From assembly GCA_023663345.1 (NCBI GenBank), contig JAMPHR010000001.1, positions 614,786-678,785 on the forward strand: a stretch of 64,000 bases of DNA. The letters are read 5' to 3'. Below the pieces are notes generated by a model, which worked only from the letters and a program-made list of their open reading frames with translations, searched no databases and had not been told where the DNA came from. Source of the stretch: Paenibacillus sp. Its GTDB lineage: Bacteria; Bacteroidota; Bacteroidia; Bacteroidales; Muribaculaceae. A program made the position numbers and the translations under genes. Numbering within the stretch: the stretch's first letter is position 1; each line of letters opens with the position of its first letter. Positions 39,535 through 48,823 of this stretch are shown here, one piece after another.

Positions 39535-40806
39535 TTAGTTGATGAGATCAAATCCTGTGTACTTACGCAGACACTCGGGAACCACAATTCCATCGGGGGT
39601 CTGGTTGTTCTCGAGCAGAGCGGCCATGATGCGCGGGAGGGCAAGGGCCGATCCGTTGAGAGTGTGGCACAGGTGGGTCTTCTTGTCGTCGCCACGGTAA
39701 CGGCACTTCAGGCGGTTGGCCTGATAGGTCTCGAAATTGGATACCGACGACACCTCGAGCCAACGGCCCTGAGCGGCTGAATATACCTCGAAGTCAAATG
39801 TGATGGATGAGGTAAAGCTCATGTCGCCACCACACAGGCGCAGAATGTGCCAGGGCAGACCGAGGCTTTCGAGCAGACCCTGTACATGATCCTTCATCTC
39901 CTCAAGGGCGGCATAGGAGTTCTCAGGCTTCTCAATGCGCACGATCTCTACCTTGTCAAACTGGTGCAGACGATTTAGACCACGCACATCCTTGCCATAG
40001 CTTCCTGCCTCGCGACGGAAACAAGCCGAGTAGGCGCAATTCTTGATGGGAAGCTGATCGCCGGGGATAATCACATCGCGGTAAAGATTGGTCACAGGCA
40101 CCTCGGCTGTAGGGATAAGATAGAGCTTATCCTCGGTGACGAAGTACATCTGTCCCTCCTTGTCGGGGAGCTGGCCTGTGCCATATCCCGATGCCTCGTT
40201 CACTACGTAGGGGGGCTGTACCTCAAGATAACCGGCCTCCGAGGCACGGTCGAGGAAGAACTGTATGAGTGCGCGCTGCAGTTTGGCACCCTTGCCGATA
40301 TACACGGGGAAACCGGGACCTGTGATCTTGACACCAAGATCAAAATTGATGAGGTTGTATTTCTTCGCGAGATCCCAGTGAGGCAGAGCATCGGCAGGAA
40401 GCTCGGGCATCGGACCACCGTCCTTCTCCACCACATTGTCCTCGGCTGTCAATCCCTCGGGCACCATGTCGCAGGGCACGTTGGGGATACCGAGCAGGAT
40501 GTCGCGTATAGCCTTTTCGGTGGTGGCGAGGCGATCGGAAAGTTCCTTCTGTTTCTCCTTCATCTCGGCTACCTCCTTCTTGGCCTCATCGGCCTCGGCC
40601 TTGTTGCCCTCCTTCATAAGACGGCCTATCGAATCGGCCTTCTTCTTGAGCTCGGCGGCGAGAGTATCGCTCTGATATTGCAGATTCTTGCGCTGGTCAT
40701 CGAAATCGATGACATCGTTCACACCCTGTTTGCCGTCAAAGCCTTTCACGGCGAGGCGCGCTATCACGCGTTCGGGATCCTCTTTTATCTGTTGTAAAGT
40801 AAGCAT
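39535..40806 (-). CDS. serS: Seryl-tRNA synthetase
   Basis: Class II aminoacyl-tRNA synthetase of 423 residues. The N-terminal coiled-coil tRNA-binding arm (residues ~30-105, for example DTLAAELKKKADSIGRLMKEG) is followed by the catalytic core: motif 2 region FRREAGSYGKDVRGLNRLHQFDKVE and motif 3 region LNGSALALPRIMAALLENNQT. The full normal length is present. It is 32 bases from the yqeY gene upstream and followed by rbfA, so it is probably co-transcribed in the run from yqeY. Confidence 0.97.
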   Translation of the reverse strand: MLTLQQIKEDPERVIARLAVKGFDGKQGVNDVIDFDDQRKNLQYQSDTLAAELKKKADSIGRLMKEGNKAEADEAKKEVAEMKEKQKELSDRLATTEKAIRDILLGIPNVPCDMVPEGLTAEDNVVEKDGGPMPELPADALPHWDLAKKYNLINFDLGVKITGPGFPVYIGKGAKLQRALIQFFLDRASEAGYLEVQPPYVVNEASGYGTGQLPDKEGQMYFVTEDKLYLIPTAEVPVTNLYRDVIIPGDQLPIKNCAYSACFRREAGSYGKDVRGLNRLHQFDKVEIVRIEKPENSYAALEEMKDHVQGLLESLGLPWHILRLCGGDMSFTSSITFDFEVYSAAQGRWLEVSSVSNFETYQANRLKCRYRGDDKKTHLCHTLNGSALALPRIMAALLENNQTPDGIVVPECLRKYTGFDLIN

Positions 40807-40838
40807 CGTGTGTTATTGTTTTCTGAAAAAAACTCGGA

Positions 40839-41288
40839 TTATGCAAGCAGTTCCTTCACTTTGGCTGAGATAGCCTTTCCGTCGGCACGTCCGGCGAGAG
40901 CCTTGGAAGCCACGCCCATCACCTTGCCCATTTCCTTGGGCGATGTTGCGCCTGTCTGGGCTATGATTTTCTTAAGTTCCTCGGTAAGCTCGGCATCACT
41001 GAGCTGCTTGGGCAGATACTCCTCGATCACAGCGACCTCGGCCAGCTCATTGTCGCGGAGATCCATGCGGTTCTGCTCCTCGTATATCACGGCGGTTTCC
41101 TTACGCTGCTTGGCCATCTTGGCCAGAATCTTCATTGCTGCATCATCAGAGAGTGTGCCGTCACCGCCCTTGGCTGTCTTAGCCTCGAGAAATTCTTTCT
41201 TTATGCCACGCAGGGTCTCAAGTCTCACCTTCTCGCGGGCAAGCATCGCGGCCTTGATATCGGCCGAAATCCTGTCAAATAAGTCCAT
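40839..41288 (-). CDS. GatB/YqeY domain protein
   Basis: Protein of 149 residues of the YqeY family, which shares a domain with the tRNA-amidotransferase subunit GatB. It is mostly helical, with LFDRISADIKAAMLAREKVRLETLRGIKKEF near the N-terminus and LPKQLSDAELTEELKKIIAQTGATSPKEMGKVMG in the C-terminal half. These are typical. Its cellular role is not firmly known, with a possible tRNA link given its fold and the next gene serS. A -7 box lies 38 bases upstream. Confidence 0.92.
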   Translation of the reverse strand: MDLFDRISADIKAAMLAREKVRLETLRGIKKEFLEAKTAKGGDGTLSDDAAMKILAKMAKQRKETAVIYEEQNRMDLRDNELAEVAVIEEYLPKQLSDAELTEELKKIIAQTGATSPKEMGKVMGVASKALAGRADGKAISAKVKELLA

Positions 41289-41325
41289 ATATCTGGTATT
41301 TGTTTTGAATCGATGAATTATTCTG

Positions 41326-41333
41326 CAAAGTTA
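41326..41333 (-). promoter_or_regulatory. -7 box before the yqeY-serS run
   Basis: On the minus strand TAACTTTG (plus CAAAGTTA) matches the -7 consensus, in the 67-base gap between rsmD and yqeY. No clear -33 box is seen. Confidence 0.55.
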
Positions 41334-41355
41334 ACACTTAACAGGGGATTTTTGT

Positions 41356-41928
41356 CTACTCTTCATCCATTTTTTCTTCCTCATCGTCAGCAGGGACAAT
41401 GAATATGGAGAAGTTGACCGACCCATAGGCTCGGTGCTGGTCAAAATACGGTAGATCCGAGAAATTATAGGCCTTGGAATGTTCCATTATGAACACACTT
41501 CCGGGCTTCAGGATTCCGCTTGAGATCACTGCTCCGGGAATCTCGCCAAACCCTGGCATATCGTAGGGAGGATCGGCAAACACTATATCGAACGGCTGGG
41601 CTGATGCCTCGCGTATATACTTCACCGCATCAGACCTCAACAGCCTCAGATTCCTGTCGTTGAGTTCTCGGGCCACTTTCTCGATGAAACGGCCCTGGAT
41701 AGGAGACTTTTCCACCGAAGTGACCGAGGCTGCTCCTCGCGACAGAAACTCGAATGACACAGCTCCTGTCCCGGCAAACAGATCAAGACATCTCGCACCC
41801 TCGATGTCAGTCAGATTCTCGATCACATTGAAAATGTTCTCGCGGGCAAAGTCCGTGGTGGGACGTGCCGTAATATTTGTAGGGACATTGAAACGTCTCC
41901 TGCCATATTTTCCTCGGATTATTCGCAT
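41356..41928 (-). CDS. rsmD: 16S rRNA (guanine-966 N2)-methyltransferase RsmD
   Basis: SAM-dependent methyltransferase of 190 residues that modifies guanine in 16S rRNA. It shows the opening RIIRGKYGRRRFNVP, RPTTDFARENIFNVIENL, the SAM site LDLFAGTGAVSFEFLSRGA and the catalytic FADPPYDM (a DPPY-type motif). The acidic tail (DDEEEKMDEE) is unusual but short. The gene follows the DUF3822 gene by 15 bases and belongs to the same transcript. Confidence 0.94.
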   Translation of the reverse strand: MRIIRGKYGRRRFNVPTNITARPTTDFARENIFNVIENLTDIEGARCLDLFAGTGAVSFEFLSRGAASVTSVEKSPIQGRFIEKVARELNDRNLRLLRSDAVKYIREASAQPFDIVFADPPYDMPGFGEIPGAVISSGILKPGSVFIMEHSKAYNFSDLPYFDQHRAYGSVNFSIFIVPADDEEEKMDEE

Positions 41929-41943
41929 TATTTTGAGGTTTTA

Positions 41944-42765
41944 TTATTCACACAGTGGAGTGACTACCATGTCGAAAGGCGCTCTCATAGCCTCCTTGCC
42001 GGCCCGGAACATCTGGGGCGGGAATATCGCCGGCATCACTCGGGATATATATGTGCGCAACACCGGCACCACCTCCTCGCGCAACTGCTGGTCACCGGCA
42101 AGCAACAGTTCGTCGCCATAGGGATCAAGCCCGTGATGGGCACGCGATGCGAGGATGTAATACACGGCATCCATCGGTGAGCGGAACGCAAACGTGTTGG
42201 CCTGCAACAGGCTGTTGCCGTCAAGCACCACAATATCCAGTGCCGACTGACGGAAATTGCATATCATACGGCGTGAGTTTCCACGTCCGGGCTTGGATGC
42301 GAAGTATCGGGTGAGTGGCAGAATGTGGGGCATTATGACAGCTCCTATAAATGTGCGGTGAAGAAATCCGCTCAGATCCTTGTCAATGCCATACACCACA
42401 CTTGCGTTGCGGGTGGATGTCTCAGCCACCTCTACCGCACCGTCAAATCCGGGGTGCATTATCGCGAACATATCTCTCGCTCCCGCCTCGCCCGTCACTG
42501 AGGGTACCATCTCGTAAGCCACCGTGCCAACAAGGATATGCACCTTGCGGAAATCACACAGCATCAACGGATTGTCATAGACGACCTCTTCAAGAGCCTT
42601 AAGCAACGACACGGGCGATGACACATTGAACGAACGGTACACCAGCGAATTATCGGAAACCACCGAATATACCGCCACATCAACCCGTCCGGCACTTACC
42701 CGCACCAGCATGTCACATATCGCCGTATCGGCGACCATATCCTTATCAAGCTTTCCGTCAAGCAT
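41944..42765 (-). CDS. DUF3822 family protein
   Basis: Bacteroidetes protein of 273 residues belonging to DUF3822, a family often encoded directly upstream of rsmD in this phylum, as seen here. Recognisable parts are YGIDKDLSGFLHRTFIGAVIMPHILPLTRYF and MICNFRQSALDIVVLDGNSLLQANTFAF followed by DAVYYILASRAHHGLDPYGDEL. The fold has been compared with the ASKHA (actin/hexokinase) group, but no function is known. It has its own promoter. Confidence 0.85.
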   Translation of the reverse strand: MLDGKLDKDMVADTAICDMLVRVSAGRVDVAVYSVVSDNSLVYRSFNVSSPVSLLKALEEVVYDNPLMLCDFRKVHILVGTVAYEMVPSVTGEAGARDMFAIMHPGFDGAVEVAETSTRNASVVYGIDKDLSGFLHRTFIGAVIMPHILPLTRYFASKPGRGNSRRMICNFRQSALDIVVLDGNSLLQANTFAFRSPMDAVYYILASRAHHGLDPYGDELLLAGDQQLREEVVPVLRTYISRVMPAIFPPQMFRAGKEAMRAPFDMVVTPLCE

Positions 42766-42784
42766 CTGCTATTCTTTTCTTATG

Positions 42785-42815
42785 CAAAGATACTCTTTTG
42801 TCGCCTAATAACAAA
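42785..42815 (-). promoter_or_regulatory. Promoter of DUF3822-rsmD
   Basis: Minus-strand -7 box TATCTTTG (plus CAAAGATA, 42785-42792) and -33 TTTG (plus CAAA, 42812-42815) are separated by 19 bases. The leader to the ATG at 42765 would be about 14 bases. Confidence 0.75.
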
Positions 42816-42930
42816 ATTCCTATCCTCAGTACTTGCCGATTCCTCCGCAGGAAACGCATCTTTCTTATTTCATCCCTACGCAATAATTCCGCACTTTTTT
42901 AGTTTATATTATGAATAACCCCATCCGAGA

Positions 42931-44124
42931 ATGTACAAGCATATAAAACCGATCCTGATATGTGCCACCCTCCTCTATCCGGCACTCAAGGCGACGGCAC
43001 AGGGCAAGGAGGACTTCAACCCCATCACTACTGGAGTCACCTCGCTCGGCATCGCACCCGATGCCCGTGGCGCATCAATGGGCGATCTCGGAGCCGCGAC
43101 CGATCCCGATGCCAACTCCCAGTTCTGGAATCCTTCGAAATATGCCTTCGCTTACAGCCAGGGAGGTGTATCGCTCAGTTATACACCCTGGTTGCGCAAA
43201 CTTGTCAACGACATTTTCCTCGCCAATCTCTCGGGCTACATGAAAATAGGTGCCGACGACAACCAGGCCGTATCGGCATCGCTGAGATACTTTTCACTTG
43301 GAGAAGTAGTGACCTCGCCGGCCGGACAGACCGGATCACAGACCATCAACCCCTACGAGATGGCATTCGACATGGGCTATTCACGCAAGCTCTCCGAGAA
43401 ATTCTCAATGGGCATCGTGTTCCGTTACATTTATTCCGATCTCGGATTCGGAGGTTCGGAAACCGACCAATCCACCGGAGCATCAGCATTTTCAGCTGAT
43501 ATATCTGGCTACTATACCACTTTCCCTATCATCGGGCGCAACGAGTGCCAGTGGTCGTGGGGATGGGACATTTCCAACATAGGCACCAAGGTCAATTACA
43601 ACCATGGGTATGATCCGGCCTACCTGCCCACCAATCTGCGGTTGGGCACATCGTTCACCTTTCCGCTGGCCGACTATCACAACCTCTCGCTGAATCTCGA
43701 TCTCAATAAACTGCTGGTACCGGCCATGCCGCGCCTCTCGGACTACGAAGACAATGCCGAAGGCGAGGCGCAATGGGCTGTCGATTATTCCGACTGGCAG
43801 AACATGTCGCCTATAACCGGCATATTCAAATCATTCTCCGATGCTCCCGGAGGTTTCAAGGAGGAACTCCGCGAGATTTCCTGGTCGCTCGGTGCCGAAT
43901 ACAGCTACAACCAGCAACTCTTCCTGCGCGGAGGATACTTTTACCAGCACCCGTCGAAAGGCAACCTGCAATACTTCGGCATAGGTGCGGGATTCGCACT
44001 CAACGTGCTCAGGCTCGACGCTTCCTATATGCTTGCCACAGCCCAGACCTCTCCACTCGACCAGACTCTCCGCTTCACCCTCACGTTCGATATGGACGGA
44101 CTCAAAGAAATTTTTGGCAGATAA
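42931..44124 (+). CDS. porV: Type IX secretion system outer-membrane protein PorV
   Basis: Outer-membrane beta-barrel of 397 residues (also known as PG27/LptO) that shuttles T9SS cargo from the SprA channel to the PorU sortase. Typical parts are TTGVTSLGIAPDARGASMGDLGAATDPDANSQFWNPSKYAF at the N-terminus, following a signal peptide ending near TAQG, and a run of amphipathic strands to a C-terminal aromatic FTLTFDMDGL. It is the only T9SS gene here besides porU, and is followed three bases later by ispF. T9SS genes are commonly scattered in these genomes. Confidence 0.94.
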   Translation: MYKHIKPILICATLLYPALKATAQGKEDFNPITTGVTSLGIAPDARGASMGDLGAATDPDANSQFWNPSKYAFAYSQGGVSLSYTPWLRKLVNDIFLANLSGYMKIGADDNQAVSASLRYFSLGEVVTSPAGQTGSQTINPYEMAFDMGYSRKLSEKFSMGIVFRYIYSDLGFGGSETDQSTGASAFSADISGYYTTFPIIGRNECQWSWGWDISNIGTKVNYNHGYDPAYLPTNLRLGTSFTFPLADYHNLSLNLDLNKLLVPAMPRLSDYEDNAEGEAQWAVDYSDWQNMSPITGIFKSFSDAPGGFKEELREISWSLGAEYSYNQQLFLRGGYFYQHPSKGNLQYFGIGAGFALNVLRLDASYMLATAQTSPLDQTLRFTLTFDMDGLKEIFGR

Positions 44125-44127
44125 ATT

Positions 44128-44595
44128 ATGAGAATAGGACAAGGATATGACGTACACCGCCTCGTCGAGGGGCGTGATCTGATACTCTGCGGGGTAAATA
44201 TCCCCTACGAGAAAGGCCTGCTCGGCCATAGCGATGCCGATGTCGCACTCCATGCTCTCGCCGACGCCATACTCGGAGCGGCGGCAATGCGTGACATAGG
44301 ATATCATTTCCCCGACACCGATCCGGCCTATAAGGGTGCCGACTCGCGCCGTCTGCTTCGACGGGTGGTAGAGATCATCGGTGAAAAAGGTTTCACCATC
44401 GGCAATGTCGATGTCACAATCGTGGCCCAGCGACCGAAACTCCTCAACTATATACCTCAGATGATCGAGAACATAGCCTCCGATCTCAACATTCCGGCCG
44501 ATTGCGTATCGGTAAAAGCAACCACAACCGAGCATCTCGGCTTCACCGGCCGTGGCGAAGGCATCTCAGCCCTCGCAATCGCCGCTATCAATTGA
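44128..44595 (+). CDS. ispF: 2-C-methyl-D-erythritol 2,4-cyclodiphosphate synthase
   Basis: MEP-pathway enzyme of 155 residues that forms the cyclic diphosphate of isoprenoid synthesis. The metal ligands Asp8 and His10 are in GQGYDVHRL and His42-like in [36 protein letters not shown] follows. The C-terminal [21 protein letters not shown] is typical. The length is normal. The restriction-modification pair begins 12 bases downstream, so ispF marks the left edge of the inserted segment. Confidence 0.97.
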   Translation: MRIGQGYDVHRLVEGRDLILCGVNIPYEKGLLGHSDADVALHALADAILGAAAMRDIGYHFPDTDPAYKGADSRRLLRRVVEIIGEKGFTIGNVDVTIVAQRPKLLNYIPQMIENIASDLNIPADCVSVKATTTEHLGFTGRGEGISALAIAAIN

Positions 44596-44606
44596 CCAAG
44601 CACAAG

Positions 44607-45917
44607 ATGAAAAAAGTATCTATTCCTACTGGAACATCATATTGTGACTCTCTTCAATTTATTGAAAAAGTTCTGTATGGCAAAAAGAGAAATGGCTATA
44701 CAGAAGATAACTGTGCGCTCGAATCAACACTCCCGTTCAGAGAACAAGCAGCCATAGTAACACACTATATTGCTTTAGATAAGGATGACGCCAATAATAT
44801 ATATGCATCTAAAGGAAGCTATTTATTGGAACAATGGTTCAATAACATGTCGGAAAATCTCAAAGCCCTTGACCTACATTATCTTGAGGACCTAAAATCA
44901 TTCAAAGAATGGCTGGTTTCATGTTTCAATAAATCTCCTTTCCTTCCAGACAAAAATGCGAAAATTAAGTTTATAGATCTTTTCGCTGGTATTGGTGGAT
45001 TTAGAGTTGCTATGCAGAAATGTGGTGGTAAATGTGTGTATTCTTCAGAGTGGGATTATAACGCACAGACTACGTATTTACATAATTTTGGAGAAGTACC
45101 ATTCGGAGATATCACTGCGGATAGAAATAAAGACCTCATCCCTGATAAGTTTGATATTCTTTGTGCCGGGTTTCCATGTCAAGCATTTTCTATCGCAGGC
45201 TATCGAAAAGGATTTGAAGACACCCGTGGTACATTGTTTTTCGACGTTGCTGACATTATAAGGCGTAAACGCCCTAAAGCCGTACTTCTTGAAAATGTAA
45301 AGAATCTGAAAACTCACGATGGTGGTCGCACATTCAATGTCATATCGTCTACATTAGTAGAACTTGGATACAAGGTATATGCCCGCGTTATGAATGCTAT
45401 GGAATATGCTAATATCCCGCAAAATCGTGAACGTATTATAATCGTATGCTTTGATCCTAAACAAGTTCCTGCATACGAAAATTTCTCATTTCCCGAGAAA
45501 GAAGCATTATCAAGTACTATTCATGATTGCATCGATTATGAAGAAGATTCCGAGAAGTTATTTTATGGTGATAGGATGTCCCATATAGCAGAACTTAGGG
45601 AAGCAATAACATCAAAAGATTCTATTTATCAGTGGCGTAGACAATACGTAAGAGAAAATAAAAGCCATGTGTGCCCAACATTAACAGCAAACATGGGTAC
45701 AGGAGGACATAATGTACCTTTAATTCTGACTGATAAAGGAATTCGAAAACTTTCTCCAAAAGAGTGTATTAATTTCCAAGGATATCCGTCAGAATATACA
45801 TTCCCTGAATCTATCGCGGATTCAGCTAAATATAAGCAAGCTGGAAATTCAGTTGTAGTACCTTTAATCCATAAGATATGCCAGAACATTGTTACAGTAA
45901 TCTCAATGAATTCTTGA
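44607..45917 (+). CDS. DNA (cytosine-5) methyltransferase of a type II R-M system
   Basis: C5-cytosine methyltransferase of 436 residues. An N-terminal extension of about 118 residues without a recognisable domain precedes the catalytic part. Motif I is DLFAGIGGFR (124-133) and motif IV GFPCQAFS with catalytic Cys191. Motif VI is LLENVKNL, motif VIII PQNRERIII and motif X AGNSVVVP. The start at ATG 44607 follows the ispF stop; an earlier in-frame start inside ispF would not resemble the family. Codon use and base composition are clearly more AT-rich than all neighbours, indicating horizontal acquisition together with the endonuclease gene that overlaps it by 40 bases. Confidence 0.94.
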   Translation: MKKVSIPTGTSYCDSLQFIEKVLYGKKRNGYTEDNCALESTLPFREQAAIVTHYIALDKDDANNIYASKGSYLLEQWFNNMSENLKALDLHYLEDLKSFKEWLVSCFNKSPFLPDKNAKIKFIDLFAGIGGFRVAMQKCGGKCVYSSEWDYNAQTTYLHNFGEVPFGDITADRNKDLIPDKFDILCAGFPCQAFSIAGYRKGFEDTRGTLFFDVADIIRRKRPKAVLLENVKNLKTHDGGRTFNVISSTLVELGYKVYARVMNAMEYANIPQNRERIIIVCFDPKQVPAYENFSFPEKEALSSTIHDCIDYEEDSEKLFYGDRMSHIAELREAITSKDSIYQWRRQYVRENKSHVCPTLTANMGTGGHNVPLILTDKGIRKLSPKECINFQGYPSEYTFPESIADSAKYKQAGNSVVVPLIHKICQNIVTVISMNS

Positions 45918-47056
45918 ATGGTTGGAAAAACAACGACAAGTATTTTGAGATGTTGAGCCTTATGGCCCAACTTAGCCGTCTTTTTTCAGAAAGCGATGTT
46001 CCTTATCTTGATTATAGACTTGCTGAAAATCTATTTTGCCGTTATTATAAGGCTATGAATGACGCAAGATCGTGTACCGCTTACGACGCAAGAATATCTG
46101 GCATAGGAATTGGTATAAAAACTTTCATTCTCAACAATAATCAATCAAGAGAAAAAATTGCTGAGTTTAACAAACTAAAGCCGACTCTTGAAAGACTACA
46201 TGGATTGGATTTAGCTCGTAAAATTGGATCCTATCGTAACGATCGCATGAGATTGGCTAATAACACATTCGATGTCTATGAGACTACATACCATGTGGTA
46301 GGTCGCACTTCCGGTCTTTTAAGAATATTCAATTGTCCTTATGAGGAAGTAGATATCGACAACATTTTATTGAGAAAAGAAGACGATAAAACAATAATAT
46401 TCGAGGATGGCAAAAATGAATATTCTTTTACAAAAAGTAAGAGTGTACTCATGAAGCGTTTCAAGATTACAGATGATGATTATAAAGATGTTAAAATAGA
46501 AATATTAGAGAATCCGTTGGAACTTCTTGAAGAATTTTTTGGGAAACATAACCAAGAAATTTATGAAGCTAAAAAACATGTTCCTGGAATAGACTATGTA
46601 ATGTTGCCCCTTTATTCTGTGCGCAAACATGAAGTAGCTCCTAAATCAGGGCTCAATCAATGGAATGCAGGTGGACGACCTCGTCACCACGATGAAGTAT
46701 ATATTCCTATTCCTAAAACCATACATAAATTATATCCCGATTTCTTTCCTCCAAGAGATGTAGATTTTACACTTTATCTACCGGACGGAAAATCCATATC
46801 CGCAAAAATATGTCAGGCTGATGGCAAAGCATTGATGTCAAACCCTAATCGTTCTCTCGGAGAATGGATTCTACGCAAGGTTCTTAACAAACAACCTGGC
46901 GAACTTGTAACTATGGATGATCTGAATAGATATGGTTTTAACAGCGTTTGTGTAGAAAACCTTCATTCCTTAGACCAACAAGGTCGAATGGAATACCGCA
47001 TTTCATTTGCAGAAATATCCGAGTCTTACAATCGTTTTATTGGAATGGATGACTGA
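45878..47056 (+). CDS. Type II restriction endonuclease, NgoFVII-like C-terminal domain
   Basis: Protein of 392 residues and likely cognate nuclease of the adjacent methyltransferase. The C-terminal part (about 238-380) resembles the B3-like DNA-binding domain of NgoFVII-type enzymes: LPLYSVRKHEVAPKSGLNQW, NAGGRPRHHDEVYIPIPK, FFPPRDVDFTLYLPDGKS with ISAKICQADGKALMSNPN, and LGEWILRKVL. The N-terminal 200 residues show E50 (YRLAENLFCRYY), D70 and K81 (AYDARISGIGIGIKTF). This spacing is consistent with a PD-(D/E)XK active site rather than a phospholipase D-type HKD motif, which I do not see. The recognition site cannot be read. It begins inside the methyltransferase gene and ends eight bases into the next gene. 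It is AT-rich like the methyltransferase gene. Confidence 0.8.
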   Translation: MPEHCYSNLNEFLNGWKNNDKYFEMLSLMAQLSRLFSESDVPYLDYRLAENLFCRYYKAMNDARSCTAYDARISGIGIGIKTFILNNNQSREKIAEFNKLKPTLERLHGLDLARKIGSYRNDRMRLANNTFDVYETTYHVVGRTSGLLRIFNCPYEEVDIDNILLRKEDDKTIIFEDGKNEYSFTKSKSVLMKRFKITDDDYKDVKIEILENPLELLEEFFGKHNQEIYEAKKHVPGIDYVMLPLYSVRKHEVAPKSGLNQWNAGGRPRHHDEVYIPIPKTIHKLYPDFFPPRDVDFTLYLPDGKSISAKICQADGKALMSNPNRSLGEWILRKVLNKQPGELVTMDDLNRYGFNSVCVENLHSLDQQGRMEYRISFAEISESYNRFIGMDD

Positions 47057-48014
47057 TGCAACTGGTAAAATACTGCGCGTTTCACGTATCGTGACAGGTG
47101 TCACGGTATGGGCTGTCACCACATGGATGCTTGTCAGTTACGGAATGACTTTTCCCGAGATAGCTGTATGGATCGAGAAAATACAGTTTTTCCAGGCTGC
47201 TATGGTCTTCTCCATATCCACAGTGGTGATATGGCTTATAGTAACTCTCGTGTTCGGACGCATATACTGTTCCGTAGCATGTCCGCTCGGAGTGTTCCAG
47301 GATATATGCGCCCGCATCCCACGCTTGGGCCGATATCCGTCACGGCGCCACTATCACTACAGTCAGCCCCTCACCCTGTGGCGAAATATCAGCCTGGCAT
47401 GTGTGGTAGCATCCATATTTCTCGGCATCACTGTCGCCACCACTTTTCTTGATCCTTGGAGCATATACAGCAGAGCCTGTGACAATATTTTAAAACCGCT
47501 TTGGGGATATGTCCTGAACATGTTCTCCGACCCAGCCGTGAAAATCGCCTCGGCATCGGTCATAGGCTCATCGGTATCGGCGGTGTCGATCATATTGATC
47601 GGATGGATAGCCTCGCGAAACGGCCGCACATTCTGCAACTCGATCTGCCCTGTAGGCACTACACTTGGATATGTGTCGCGCTACGCCATATACCACATCG
47701 ACATCAACACTGACAAATGCACCCAGTGCCGCAAGTGTGAGCATGTGTGCAAAGCATCGTGTATCGATCTCACATCCCACGTGGTGGACTCCTCGAGATG
47801 CGTCGATTGCTTCGACTGCCTGCCTGTGTGCGAGGACGATGCCATACACTACACATGGTCGCGCCACAGCCTGTCGACACCGCTGATGATGAAAGTGGAA
47901 AATCCATTCCGTCCTAACAACCGCCGATACAAGCTGGGAGGATACACCGGATGCAACCAATGTGCCGACAGTCCCGAAAGAGATCAGCCGGCCAACCGTA
48001 AAACGAAACAATAA
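47049..48014 (+). CDS. NapH/MauN-type 4Fe-4S membrane polyferredoxin
   Basis: Membrane protein of 321 residues with about four hydrophobic segments and four iron-sulfur type Cys clusters. The first two lie in membrane-proximal loops: [13 protein letters not shown] and [11 protein letters not shown]. Two 4Fe-4S ferredoxin motifs are in the hydrophilic part: [11 protein letters not shown] and [11 protein letters not shown]. It resembles NapH/NosR-type electron-transfer proteins. The partner is unknown since no oxidoreductase gene is adjacent. I chose ATG 47049; a TTG at 47007 would add 14 residues from within the restriction gene. It returns to host-like base composition at once, so it marks the right edge of the inserted R-M segment. 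Confidence 0.87.
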   Translation: MTDATGKILRVSRIVTGVTVWAVTTWMLVSYGMTFPEIAVWIEKIQFFQAAMVFSISTVVIWLIVTLVFGRIYCSVACPLGVFQDICARIPRLGRYPSRRHYHYSQPLTLWRNISLACVVASIFLGITVATTFLDPWSIYSRACDNILKPLWGYVLNMFSDPAVKIASASVIGSSVSAVSIILIGWIASRNGRTFCNSICPVGTTLGYVSRYAIYHIDINTDKCTQCRKCEHVCKASCIDLTSHVVDSSRCVDCFDCLPVCEDDAIHYTWSRHSLSTPLMMKVENPFRPNNRRYKLGGYTGCNQCADSPERDQPANRKTKQ

Positions 48015-48028
48015 TCACAAGATACAGA

Positions 48029-48823
48029 ATGAGACAATATCTCGACCTGCTCAACAGGATAATGACCGAGGGAGTCGACCGTGGCGACCGCACAGGCACA
48101 GGCACACGCAGTGTGTTTGGCCACCAGATGCGGTTTGACCTGAGCGAAGGATTCCCCCTTCTCACCACCAAGAAACTTCATCTGAAATCCATCATCTACG
48201 AACTCCTCTGGTTCCTGAAAGGAGATACCAATGTGAAGTATCTGCAGGACAACGGAGTGAGGATATGGAACGAATGGGCACGCCCCGACGGAGATCTCGG
48301 ACACATCTACGGTTACCAATGGAGATCGTGGCCCGATTATAACGGTGGCCATATTGACCAGATCAAGGAGGTGATCGAGACCATAAAGAACAATCCCGAA
48401 TCGCGTCGTATCATCGTGAGCGCATGGAACGTAGCCGACATTCCCGGCATGGCACTCCCACCGTGCCACATATTGTTCCAGTTCTACGTGGCCGACGGAC
48501 GGCTCTCGCTCATGCTCTATCAGCGCAGTGCCGACTGCTTCCTCGGCGTGCCGTTCAACATCGCGTCCTACGCCCTCCTGCTCTTGATGGTGGCCCAGGT
48601 CACTGGCCTAAAGCCGGGCGAGTTTATACACACTCTCGGTGACACTCACATATATCACAATCATTTTGACCAGGTGAAGCTACAGCTGGAGCGTGAACCG
48701 CGTCCGTTGCCCGTAATGAAGATCAATCCCGAGGTTAAAGATATATTTGATTTCAAATATGAGGATTTCACCCTCGAGGATTACAATCCCCATCCTCACA
48801 TTAAAGGCACCGTAGCAGTATGA
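48029..48823 (+). CDS. thyA: Thymidylate synthase
   Basis: Classical folate-dependent thymidylate synthase of 264 residues that converts dUMP to dTMP. It has [18 protein letters not shown], the nucleophile Cys146 in [11 protein letters not shown], the Arg/Ser/Asp patch [21 protein letters not shown], and [12 protein letters not shown]. The length and Cys146 position equal E. coli ThyA. It overlaps folA by four bases (ATGA), a functional pair because folA regenerates the tetrahydrofolate consumed. Confidence 0.98.
   Translation: MRQYLDLLNRIMTEGVDRGDRTGTGTRSVFGHQMRFDLSEGFPLLTTKKLHLKSIIYELLWFLKGDTNVKYLQDNGVRIWNEWARPDGDLGHIYGYQWRSWPDYNGGHIDQIKEVIETIKNNPESRRIIVSAWNVADIPGMALPPCHILFQFYVADGRLSLMLYQRSADCFLGVPFNIASYALLLLMVAQVTGLKPGEFIHTLGDTHIYHNHFDQVKLQLEREPRPLPVMKINPEVKDIFDFKYEDFTLEDYNPHPHIKGTVAV

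Noticed and set aside
47007-47048. TTG start for the polyferredoxin gene
   Set aside because: It lies in the AT-rich restriction gene and adds 14 residues not expected in the family; ATG 47049 fits the change of base composition.
44607-47056. Prophage or integrative element around the R-M genes
   Set aside because: No integrase, transposase, tRNA attachment site or structural genes are seen. Flanking genes are ordinary chromosomal genes.
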